DNA of 8,050 bases from Caldilineaceae bacterium (GCA_024643705.1 JAHEML010000131.1:1-8050), one strand, 5' to 3'. Shown: positions 1 to 5,576, numbered from the stretch's first letter. Numbers and translations are program-made. The notes: generated by a model not told the origin, from the letters alone.

Positions 1-51
1 TCACCAACTTCGGATCAAGTGCGGGCGGTCTGTCCATTTGAACCTTCCTAT

Positions 52-68
52 AAAATGGGTCGGATTCG
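52..68 (+). repeat. Left flanking direct repeat of the 195-bp element
   Basis: AAAATGGGTCGGATTCG directly abuts the left inverted repeat that starts at 69. It matches 264-280 at 15 of 17 positions, including an exact 10-base core GTCGGATTCG. It could be a diverged target-site duplication or part of the element. Seventeen bases would be long for a target duplication. Confidence 0.6.
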
Positions 69-263
69 GTAGTGATCAATCGGATGGTGAAAATTTACTA
101 CAAAGAAGCAAAGAGTTGATTCTGTCGTTCCGTACCTTTGCTTCTTTGTCCCTACTAAGTAACTCGCGTTCTACCCAGTTACTTTTAGGAAGATTTGGGC
201 CGCATGGCTCAATGGGTAGCTTTGCAGTAAAAAAATGCACTTTACCTTCATTCTGATCACTAC
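69..263. mobile_element. Candidate MITE-like / structured inverted-repeat element, 195 bp
   Basis: The ends are perfect 10-bp inverted repeats, GTAGTGATCA at 69-78 and its complement at 254-263. The similarity continues inward: TTTACTACAAAG at 94-105 matches the complement of 220-231 at 11 of 12 positions, so the imperfect terminal repeats span roughly 37-44 bp. Inside are a perfect 14-bp stem (100-113 with 136-149), a 12-bp stem with a small internal loop (151-164 with 177-189) and a 7-bp stem with a GCAT loop (195-201 with 206-212). A 17-bp direct repeat (15 of 17 identical) abuts each end. It encodes no transposase, so a non-autonomous mobile element is the best reading. A structured RNA gene is the main alternative. 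The family is not recognised. Confidence 0.5.
100..149. repeat. Perfect 14-bp inverted repeat with 22-nt loop
   Basis: ACAAAGAAGCAAAG at 100-113 is exactly complementary to 136-149. It lies inside the 195-bp element and is followed two bases later by a second stem (151-164 with 177-189). The stem is AT-rich and has no adjoining T-run on either strand, so it is not a textbook terminator. In RNA or extruded DNA it would be a stable hairpin. It may still stop or protect transcripts arriving from the phn operon, but nothing in the sequence proves this. Confidence 0.75.
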
Positions 264-280
264 AAAAGGTGTCGGATTCG
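264..280 (+). repeat. Right flanking direct repeat of the 195-bp element
   Basis: AAAAGGTGTCGGATTCG begins at the base after the right inverted repeat ends at 263. It is the partner of 52-68, differing at two positions. Both copies touching the inverted-repeat ends exactly makes chance unlikely. Confidence 0.6.
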
Positions 281-372
281 TGTTCCAACATACCATTGCA
301 ACACTGCGCCAGACGACTATGCGCAACGAACAATACAACACACGACGCAAACAGATATTGTCCAGCCCGGAA

Positions 373-1503
373 CTAGGCAAGCCTCTCGCGCACCACAGCG
401 CTGGCATAATCCATCACTGTCACCACAATCACAATCGCCCAGACCGCGGTGGCCGCGTTGTTCCACTGAAGCTGATTGATCCAGCGTGAGAGTTCCATAC
501 CGATGCCGCCCCCACCCACAAAACCGATGATGGTGGACATGCGCACGTTGATGTCCCAATGATAGACGGTGAATGAGATATAGGGCGGGGTGATCTGGGG
601 CACGACCGCATACCAGATCACTTGCAGGCGGTTGGCCCCCGTGGCTGTGATGGCTTCAATTGGCCCCAAATCGATGCTTTCGGCGGCTTCGGAATAGAGC
701 TTGCCCAGGTTGGCAATTGTGCTGACGGTGAGGGCGAGCACACCGGCAAAGGGGCCAAAGCTAACCCAAATAGCAAAAATGGTAGCGAGAATCAGCGGCT
801 CGATAGAGCGGGTGAGATTGAAGAATGTGCGGGTAAGGATGTAGACCGTGTTGCCCAGACCAGTGGTGGGCATAATGTTGCGCGCACCTAAAAAACTAAG
901 CGGCACAGCCAGGATAGCCGCAAGCGTTGTTGCCATCAGCGCCAAAAAGACCGTTTCGATCATCTTGTCGATGGTGATCCGCAGAGCTTCGCTAGGAGAT
1001 AACCCGCCTGCTTCCCACGTTGCCTCGGCCAGAAGTTTGTGATCGCCGGGATTCTCGGCCAACAGGGGTGGGATATCCGTCTCGACGGTAAAATTGCCGC
1101 TGGCATCGGTGGTGAAGCGCTCGTCGCGCAGGCGGCCTTGCAAGCCGGTCACCTGCCAATAGAGCCGCCCCTCCGTGTTGGGACGAAAACCGCTGCCCTG
1201 GATTGTCACAGGTTCGCGCGCGTTCAGGCAGGTGGACGAAAGGAGCAGATCCGCATCGCCACCCGTAGGCACGCCTGCGGCATCACCCGTGCAGGGGACG
1301 CGCAAACTGCTTTCCCGGCTTTCGCTCTGCTCGCCCCGCTCAAAAAGGGATGGCTGCACCAAATCAGTCAGAATGGGGCGGGCTTTGGGCGCGCCTTGAA
1401 TCAGTGTGCCCAGGTCGATCTGGGTTGCATTCCAGCTCCAAACATAGAGGGGAATCGCAATGACAAGAAGAAGCAGGGTTTTGCCTAGCCGACTATTGAT
1501 CAT
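373..1503 (-). CDS. phnE: Phosphonate-family ABC transporter permease PhnE (second copy)
   Basis: This is a membrane subunit of the importer, 376 residues. The start ATG at 1503 shares its A with the TGA stop of the upstream permease (TGATG), indicating translational coupling; an in-frame upstream extension is only a shadow of that gene. One helix (about 8-24) precedes an extracytoplasmic segment (about 28-178). The BPD_transp_1 core (about 180-372) then follows, with the EAA loop at E283-Q303 that contacts the ATPase and the glycine-rich GFVGGGGIG near 327-335, typical of PhnE. Classical PhnE has about 260-280 residues; the excess is the extracytoplasmic insert. That insert has C71 and C92 and a strand pattern around TIQGSGF and TEGRLYW, like an Ig/TIG-type sandwich, and is shared with PhnE-1. 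The core is very close to PhnE-1, so the pair probably forms a heterodimer. Phosphite or hypophosphite is a possible alternative substrate. Confidence 0.93.
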   Translation of the reverse strand: MINSRLGKTLLLLVIAIPLYVWSWNATQIDLGTLIQGAPKARPILTDLVQPSLFERGEQSESRESSLRVPCTGDAAGVPTGGDADLLLSSTCLNAREPVTIQGSGFRPNTEGRLYWQVTGLQGRLRDERFTTDASGNFTVETDIPPLLAENPGDHKLLAEATWEAGGLSPSEALRITIDKMIETVFLALMATTLAAILAVPLSFLGARNIMPTTGLGNTVYILTRTFFNLTRSIEPLILATIFAIWVSFGPFAGVLALTVSTIANLGKLYSEAAESIDLGPIEAITATGANRLQVIWYAVVPQITPPYISFTVYHWDINVRMSTIIGFVGGGGIGMELSRWINQLQWNNAATAVWAIVIVVTVMDYASAVVRERLA

Positions 1504-2885
1504 CAGACCACCCGCTTCCGCACTTCGCTGCTCAAAAAGTCCAGCGCGATCACCACCAGGGCAATGGCCCAGATGGCTGCACCCGCGGCCCGAAAATCGG
1601 TGAGGCGAATCCACTGCTGGAGCAGAAAGCCGATGCCACCCCCGCCCACAAAACCAATGATTGTGGACATGCGCACGTTGATATCCCAGCGGTAGACGGT
1701 GAAGGCGATGAAGGGGGGCCAAACCTGGGGCAGCACACCAAACCAGATCACCTGTAAACGGTTGGCCCCTGTGGCGGTGATCGCCTCAATCGGCCCCGGT
1801 TCGATGCTTTCGATGGCTTCGGAATAGAGCTTGCCCAGTGCGGCAATCGAGTGGACGGTGAGCGCGAGCACCCCGGCAAATGGCCCCAGCCCCACCCATA
1901 CCACAAAAACAATCGCCATGATCAACGGCTCGACCGCACGCAAAATATTAAGCAATGTACGCGTGACATAATAGACGGCCAATGTCGCCGGGTTGACCCG
2001 CATAAGGTTGCGCGCGGCAAAAAAGCTGATAAAAACGGCCAAAATCGCGCCCAGTGTCGTTGCCATCAGCGCCTGGGCAATCGTCTCGCCCATGCGCCCG
2101 ATGACCAACCGGCTCGTCTCGCTGAGACCAAGGGGGCCAACCCTGGTGACATATTGGGCTTCCAGTCTGTGGGTCTGGGGATCGCTGTTGGCCACGACTG
2201 GCATGAGGGCGTCGATGGAAAACGCGCCGTTCTCGTCGGCTACAAATGCCAGCAGCCCGTCTGTTCCCCGCGCCCGTGCCCGATCCCCAATCGCATTCTG
2301 AAACCAGATTTCGCCCTCTGTGTCGGCGGGAAAACCAGCCCCAGAAATGGTGATCCTGTCGCCGGGATTGGCACAGGCCGCGCTCAGACGCATGGTGGGG
2401 CCGGTATCGGTAGCGGATGAAAGATTCGGCGTGGTTCCGCATGGGATTTGGATGGCAGCGGGTATGGATGTGGTGTCGATTTGGCGGTCGAAATAGCTGG
2501 GCTGCACCAATCCGGTGACAAATGGCACCACTTTGGGCGCGCTGGTGATCACCCGGGAGAGATCGATTTGGGTCACCTGCCAGCCGATGGCGTAGACCAG
2601 CAAAGCGATACTCAACACCAGCCGCATTGTGCCGGGGTTTCTCCCCTGGGCGTAGAGCCTGGCTTCCCATGCCTGCCACAACCAGAAGGGCAACGCCAAT
2701 GGGGCCAGCACCCACAAGTTCAGCCAGCCGAGCAAAAAGATCAACACGCCAGCGGTGAGCAAAATCAAGAGACCCCGTTCGCGTTTCCCGGTATAGGCCT
2801 GGCCGGAGCCGGGCACGATCAGCGAAAGCAGAGTTGCCAGAGTGGGGTTATGGGATGTTCTGGGCAGGCTATCGGCTTGGGACAT
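1503..2885 (-). CDS. phnE: Phosphonate-family ABC transporter permease PhnE with extra N-terminal module
   Basis: This is the first permease of the operon, 460 residues, far longer than classical PhnE. Residues 14-75 form an added module: the motif PGSGQAYTGK (25-34) followed by hydrophobic stretches near 38-55 and 58-72. This resembles the TM2/DUF5683-like hairpins found at the N-terminus of unrelated membrane proteins. A further helix (about 88-104) leads into an extracytoplasmic insert (about 107-262) with C149 and C171 and the strand motif TISGAGF...TEGEIWF. The permease core (about 264-455) has the EAA loop at E367-Q387 and GFVGGGGIG at 411-419. ATG 2885 is the only reasonable start, and no Shine-Dalgarno is visible because heptamer repeats abut it. 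The stop overlaps the next start by one base. The family call is secure; the roles of the two extra domains are unknown. Confidence 0.93.
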   Translation of the reverse strand: MSQADSLPRTSHNPTLATLLSLIVPGSGQAYTGKRERGLLILLTAGVLIFLLGWLNLWVLAPLALPFWLWQAWEARLYAQGRNPGTMRLVLSIALLVYAIGWQVTQIDLSRVITSAPKVVPFVTGLVQPSYFDRQIDTTSIPAAIQIPCGTTPNLSSATDTGPTMRLSAACANPGDRITISGAGFPADTEGEIWFQNAIGDRARARGTDGLLAFVADENGAFSIDALMPVVANSDPQTHRLEAQYVTRVGPLGLSETSRLVIGRMGETIAQALMATTLGAILAVFISFFAARNLMRVNPATLAVYYVTRTLLNILRAVEPLIMAIVFVVWVGLGPFAGVLALTVHSIAALGKLYSEAIESIEPGPIEAITATGANRLQVIWFGVLPQVWPPFIAFTVYRWDINVRMSTIIGFVGGGGIGFLLQQWIRLTDFRAAGAAIWAIALVVIALDFLSSEVRKRVV

Positions 2886-2927
2886 GGGAAATAGCGAATG
2901 GTGGATAGGGAATGAGGAATGGCAAAT
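2886..2927. repeat. Six tandem heptamers in the phnC-phnE gap
   Basis: Read on the plus strand the units are GGGAAAT, AGCGAAT, GGTGGAT, AGGGAAT, GAGGAAT and GGCAAAT, a strict 7-bp period with consensus close to RGNGAAT. The array touches the phnE-1 start codon and fills most of the 69-bp gap to phnC. On the transcribed strand this leaves a pyrimidine-rich leader with no Shine-Dalgarno. It resembles in style the heptanucleotide STRR repeats described in cyanobacteria, though the sequence is not the same. Confidence 0.75.
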
Positions 2928-2954
2928 GTGAAGCGTGCTGCGGGAAACAGAACG

Positions 2955-3713
2955 TTAGCGAATCTCGACCTCGACCGCCTCTTCACCATAAATCTCCCGA
3001 AAGCGGGCGTCGTCGATATCCAGCGGGCCGCCGTCAAAGACGATCACCCCATCTTTCAGGGCGATGATGCGGGTGGCGTAGGTGCGAGCAAGGCTGAGAA
3101 AGTGGAGGCTACACAGCACAGTGACGCCCATCTCCCGGTTGAGTTGCTCGATGTATTTCATAACCGAATGGGAGGTGGCCGGGTCCAAACTGGCGACTGG
3201 TTCGTCGGCCAGAAGCAATTTGGGGTCTTGCATCAGGGCGCGGGCAATGCCCACCCGCTGCTGCTGTCCGCCGGATAGTTCATCCGCACGGTTGTGGGCT
3301 TTGTTGGCAATGCCCACCAATTCCAGATTCGCCATGGCCCGCGCTCGATCTGCGCCAGACCAACGGCCCAGAATGCTCCTGGCCGCGGAGACATAGCCCA
3401 GGCGACCTGTCAGCACATTGGTCAGCACGGGCAAACGCTTGACCAGATTAAAGTGCTGGAAGATCATCCCGATCTGGCGGCGGACACGGCGCAGTTGGCT
3501 AGGGTCGGCAGCAGTGACGTCTTGCCCATCCCAGATTACTTGGCCGCTGGTTGGCTCGATCAGCCGGTTGATGCAGCGCAGGAGCGTGGACTTGCCCGAC
3601 CCGGACAGACCGATGACCACCAGAAATTCACCATCTTTCACCTCAAAAGAGATGTCGTTGAGGGCGTGGGTTCCATCGTCATAGATTTTGGAGAGGTGTT
3701 TGACTTCGAGCAT
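2955..3713 (-). CDS. phnC: Phosphonate-family ABC transporter ATP-binding protein PhnC
   Basis: This is the cytoplasmic ATPase that powers the importer by binding the EAA loops of the two permeases. It is 252 residues, normal for the family. All nucleotide-binding motifs are intact: Walker A GLSGSGKST at 35-43, Q-loop Q86, signature LSGGQQQR at 146-153, Walker B LLLADEP at 166-172, D-loop at 175-177 and switch histidine H204. The segment around FNLVKRLPVLTNVLTGRLG (88-106) is characteristic of PhnC. ATG 3713 gives the normal family N-terminus (MLEVKHLSKIY); an in-frame extension to 3797 would translate the octamer repeats and is rejected. No Shine-Dalgarno is evident before 3713, so translation may rely on coupling or an unstructured leader. 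The gene lies 107 bp after phnD and 69 bp before phnE-1 in one operon. Confidence 0.96.
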   Translation of the reverse strand: MLEVKHLSKIYDDGTHALNDISFEVKDGEFLVVIGLSGSGKSTLLRCINRLIEPTSGQVIWDGQDVTAADPSQLRRVRRQIGMIFQHFNLVKRLPVLTNVLTGRLGYVSAARSILGRWSGADRARAMANLELVGIANKAHNRADELSGGQQQRVGIARALMQDPKLLLADEPVASLDPATSHSVMKYIEQLNREMGVTVLCSLHFLSLARTYATRIIALKDGVIVFDGGPLDIDDARFREIYGEEAVEVEIR

Positions 3714-3721
3714 AAGGTTTA

Positions 3722-3809
3722 GAGATTGGGAGATAAAAAGATTAAGAGACTGGGAGATTGAGTCACGGTCATCGATGAAAAAAGGACAATCTCTCAATCT
3801 CCCAATCTC
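3722..3809 (-). repeat. Converging octamer arrays forming an intercistronic hairpin
   Basis: Five octamers close to GAGATTGR run from 3722 to 3761, and three more in the opposite orientation run from 3786 to 3809. As a result 3746-3762 pairs with 3793-3809 over 17 positions. The single C3750/A3805 mismatch in plus-strand DNA becomes a G-U pair in the minus-strand transcript, so the phn mRNA can form an uninterrupted 17-bp stem with a 30-nt loop. A U-rich stretch (TTAATCTTTTTATC) follows downstream in the transcript. It may act as an RNA stability or attenuation element between phnD and phnC, comparable in position to REP hairpins in other importer operons. Confidence 0.7.
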
Positions 3810-3820
3810 AAATTTCTACA

Positions 3821-4756
3821 CTATTTCGATAGGTCTTCGATGTTGATGCCGGCCGCGTCTAGCTGGGCGCGGAACCCATCGTAGAAGGAATCGTCGGCTG
3901 CTTCCAGCCCGCTGATGGAGTAGACTGTGTTGAGCGCCTCTTTGCCCGCATCGGTCTGGGCAATCTCTAGCAGGGCGGCCACAATCTGATCTTCCATTGC
4001 CTTGTCCAGGCCAGGGGCAAAGCTGACGCCGTCGTTGGGGATGGGGGGCGATTCGGCGATGACAACAACTTTCGTCATGATGTCGGGCAGGTCTTTTTCG
4101 ACAGAACTGCGGGCATCCACAAAGGTCGCGCCACCGTCACACTCGCCGTTGTAGACGGCAATCGCCACATTGTTGTGGGAGCCGGCCTCCACCGTCTTGG
4201 CAAAATCGGTGTCTGGGTTCACACCCGCGGCCTGCAATTCCACACGGGGGATTATATAACCGGATGTGGAGAGAGGATCGACCCAGCAGAAGGTCTTGCC
4301 CTTCAGGTCGGCCAGAGTTGCGATGCCGCTATCGGCCTGGGTGATGATTTGGCCCTTGTAAGAGGTGCTACCAAAACGAGAAGTGGCGATGCGCGCTTCG
4401 ACCCCATATTTTTCGTGGGCCAGTAGGTAAGCGAAGGTGTTCAACCAACCGATGTGGGCATTGCCTGCACCCATTGCTTCGACCACTGCGGCGTATGAGG
4501 TAGCCACGTTGGAATCGATGACCAGACCGGTTGCTTCTTCCAGCATGGCTTCGATGGCTTCGCCGCCAGCGATGATCTCCTGGGTGTCGCCGGAGGGCAC
4601 AAAAGACATAATGAGTGGATTGTCGGCGGTACCCAATGCGGGGCCAGTTGCTGCTTCTGGCGCAGAACCAGCAGCTTGGGGCGGTGGCGGCGCAGCACAA
4701 CCAGCCACAGCCAGCACCAGGATGGCAAGAAACGTCAGCAGAAAAACACGCTTCAT
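3821..4756 (-). CDS. phnD: Phosphonate-family ABC transporter substrate-binding lipoprotein PhnD
   Basis: This is the extracytoplasmic receptor, 311 residues. Residues 1-19 form a lipoprotein signal peptide (KR, hydrophobic core, lipobox VAGC) with lipidated C20, then a Pro/Ala-rich linker to about 43. The type-II periplasmic-binding fold follows. It shows the STSGY motif at 163-167, which in the PhnD/PtxB family supplies backbone and hydroxyl contacts to the phosphoryl group, then GSH at 192-194 and D214 in a segment typical of phosphate/phosphite/phosphonate-binding proteins. The exact ligand cannot be read from sequence; phosphite or hypophosphite remain possible. ATG 4756 is chosen because AAGGAG lies 8 bases upstream and it begins the signal peptide; an extension to 4855 lacks sense. 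It is the first gene of the phn operon, as expected for the most abundant subunit. Confidence 0.94.
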   Translation of the reverse strand: MKRVFLLTFLAILVLAVAGCAAPPPPQAAGSAPEAATGPALGTADNPLIMSFVPSGDTQEIIAGGEAIEAMLEEATGLVIDSNVATSYAAVVEAMGAGNAHIGWLNTFAYLLAHEKYGVEARIATSRFGSTSYKGQIITQADSGIATLADLKGKTFCWVDPLSTSGYIIPRVELQAAGVNPDTDFAKTVEAGSHNNVAIAVYNGECDGGATFVDARSSVEKDLPDIMTKVVVIAESPPIPNDGVSFAPGLDKAMEDQIVAALLEIAQTDAGKEALNTVYSISGLEAADDSFYDGFRAQLDAAGINIEDLSK

Positions 4757-4764
4757 AGGACATT

Positions 4765-4770
4765 CTCCTT
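4765..4770 (-). promoter_or_regulatory. Ribosome binding site of phnD
   Basis: AAGGAG on the minus strand, 8 bases before ATG 4756. It is the only strong Shine-Dalgarno in the phn operon, and it fixes the phnD start. Confidence 0.9.
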
Positions 4771-4871
4771 CCGATGTAAGTTGGGATAAATCAAATGGAA
4801 CCAATGAGCAAACAGAACACGGTGGCCGAATTTCTGGGCCGAGGCACTGGGACAATGGACCCAGCGGCAGT

Positions 4872-4900
4872 ATGATACATCAGAGAGGCCGAATGGGCAA
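4872..4900 (-). promoter_or_regulatory. Candidate sigma70-type promoter of the phn operon
   Basis: On the minus strand, TTGCCC (4900-4895) and TATCAT (4877-4872) are separated by 17 bases, giving 4 of 6 and 5 of 6 matches to consensus. Transcription would begin near 4865, leaving a leader of about 108 nt before phnD. The -35 box sits inside the first unit of the 14-bp tandem repeat, so the repeat array may affect this promoter. This is a prediction from consensus only. Confidence 0.5.
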
Positions 4901-4948
4901 TCAGTATTGGGCAATCAAAATTGAGCAACCAACATTGGAGTGGCAACA
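4893..4948. repeat. Four 14-bp tandem units between phnD and the kinase gene
   Basis: The plus-strand units are ATGGGCAATCAGTA, TTGGGCAATCAAAA, TTGAGCAACCAACA and a degenerate TTGGAGTGGCAACA, each 14 bp. The array lies directly before the kinase start at 4952. Its first unit contains the predicted -35 of the phn promoter, and its last unit supplies the GGAG that may serve as the kinase ribosome binding site. Confidence 0.7.
4937..4940 (+). promoter_or_regulatory. Weak ribosome binding site of the kinase gene
   Basis: GGAG lies 11 bases before ATG 4952, slightly long but workable. The alternative GTG at 4940 overlaps this site and has no Shine-Dalgarno of its own, which favours the ATG. Confidence 0.5.
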
Positions 4949-4951
4949 GGC

Positions 4952-5473
4952 ATGAACCCTCAACTTATCTGCGTGGCTGGCTTGCCTGGCTGTGGGAAAT
5001 CCGTTGTGGCCCAAAGGGTGAACCAGCAAATGGGCGGCCTGCTCTTGCGCACAGATGCTATCCGCAAAGAGCTTTTCGCCTCGCCCGACTACAGCGCAGA
5101 AGAGAGCATCCGCACCTATGCCGAGTTCTATCATCGGGCAGAAACAGGCTTGATCCAGAGCCGCACGGTGGTGATGGATGCCACATTCTACTCCCACGCC
5201 AGCCGGGAGAAAGCAGCGGGGATTGCACAGAGCGCAGGTGTTCCCTGGCGGCTGCTCCTTGTCACCGCGCCCGAAGAGCTTGTGCGCGAGCGTATTGCCG
5301 CGCGCGCAGGTGATGTTTCCGATGCGGATTTCCATGTCTATTTGCAAATGAAGGCGATTTTCGAGTCGATGACGGAAGTCCACACCGTGATCCACAACGC
5401 TGGTGGGCTACAAGCTCTTTTCGCCCAGGTGGATGCAGCCCTGGCTGTTGATGCGAACCAGGGTACGTTTTGA
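4952..5473 (+). CDS. Small P-loop kinase of the AAA_33 / COG0645 type
   Basis: The product has 173 residues and is predicted to be a cytosolic ATP-dependent kinase of unknown substrate. Walker A GLPGCGKS spans 10-17. RTDAIRKEL (33-41) holds D35, and VVMDAT (73-78) holds D76 in the Walker B-like position. The arginine-rich lid VRERIAARAGDVSDADF (111-127) is typical of the family, related to T4 polynucleotide kinase, gluconate kinase and chloramphenicol phosphotransferase folds. In many bacteria this domain is the C-terminal half of an aminoglycoside-phosphotransferase-like fusion; here it stands alone. ATG 4952 is preferred over GTG 4940, which would add four residues. The gene is divergent from phnD across 195 bp. 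It is not PhnN, which is guanylate-kinase-like, so a role in phosphonate metabolism is only a guess from position. Confidence 0.85.
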   Translation: MNPQLICVAGLPGCGKSVVAQRVNQQMGGLLLRTDAIRKELFASPDYSAEESIRTYAEFYHRAETGLIQSRTVVMDATFYSHASREKAAGIAQSAGVPWRLLLVTAPEELVRERIAARAGDVSDADFHVYLQMKAIFESMTEVHTVIHNAGGLQALFAQVDAALAVDANQGTF

Positions 5474-5498
5474 CAAAATGTGAACCAAACGCACATTG

Positions 5499-5510
5499 AT
5501 TGTTAACAAT
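5499..5510. promoter_or_regulatory. 12-bp perfect palindrome upstream of the sugar-permease promoter
   Basis: ATTGTTAACAAT is fully self-complementary and lies about 40 bp upstream of the predicted -35 box. It is a possible operator half-pair for a dimeric regulator, but short AT-rich palindromes also occur by chance. Confidence 0.3.
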
Positions 5511-5548
5511 TGGTGGTTACTTTCAGTCTGTCACAGGGGCCTGATTCC

Positions 5549-5576
5549 TTGTCACATAGGCACTTTATGGTATACT
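5549..5576 (+). promoter_or_regulatory. Predicted sigma70-type promoter of the sugar-permease operon
   Basis: TTGTCA (5549-5554) and TATACT (5571-5576), spaced by 16 bases, each match consensus at 5 of 6 positions. Transcription would start near 5583, giving a leader of about 117 nt before the GTG at 5699. TGTCACA occurs at 5529-5535 and again at 5550-5556, overlapping the -35 box. The 21-bp distance, two helical turns, suggests paired regulator contacts. Confidence 0.65.

Larger units (their letters stand above)
1..372. other. Gene-less region downstream of the phn operon
   Basis: No convincing protein gene is seen here. The reading frames that stay open have no recognisable domain, no good ribosome binding site and unconvincing composition. 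The main content is the inverted-repeat element at 69-263 with its flanking direct repeats, annotated separately. From 281 to 372, just past the phnE-2 stop codon, there is only a weak 5-bp stem (305-309 with 321-325) without a T-run, so I see no clear rho-independent terminator for the phn operon. The first 41 bases could be the tail of an upstream plus-strand gene, but this cannot be tested from the window. Confidence 0.7.

Noticed and set aside
3..41. Possible tail of an upstream plus-strand gene (TNFGSSAGGLSI then TGA)
   Set aside because: Only 12 codons are visible, too few to support a gene. It needs sequence before position 1.
305..325. Weak hairpin after phnE-2 as a terminator
   Set aside because: The stem is only 5 bp with an 11-nt loop and no T-run follows on the minus strand.
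38..333. Small open frames 38-256 (plus) and 76-333 (minus)
   Set aside because: They run through the inverted-repeat element, so the openness is probably incidental; there is no domain or ribosome binding site.
1504..1722. N-terminal extension of phnE-2
   Set aside because: It would translate phnE-1 sequence in another frame. The TGATG junction at 1501-1505 gives a better start.
1851..2420. 189-codon plus-strand open frame, and similar ones at 1039-1488, 2448-2894, 2919-3278 and 3294-3722
   Set aside because: They are antisense to well-supported phn genes, lack recognisable domains and ribosome binding sites, and arise from GC-biased codon use.
1948..2715. 255-codon minus-strand open frame within phnE-1
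   Set aside because: It is a frame-shifted shadow of phnE-1, rich in Arg, His and Gly, with no family resemblance.
3714..3797. 28-residue N-terminal extension of PhnC
   Set aside because: It only translates the octamer repeats (ISQSLNL twice), whereas ATG 3713 matches the family N-terminus.
4757..4855. 33-residue extension of PhnD
   Set aside because: It would bury the lipoprotein signal peptide and bypass the strong ribosome binding site at 4765-4770.
4847..4864. CTGGG/CCCAG inverted repeat near the predicted phn transcription start
   Set aside because: A 5-bp match with an 8-base centre is too likely by chance to call an operator.
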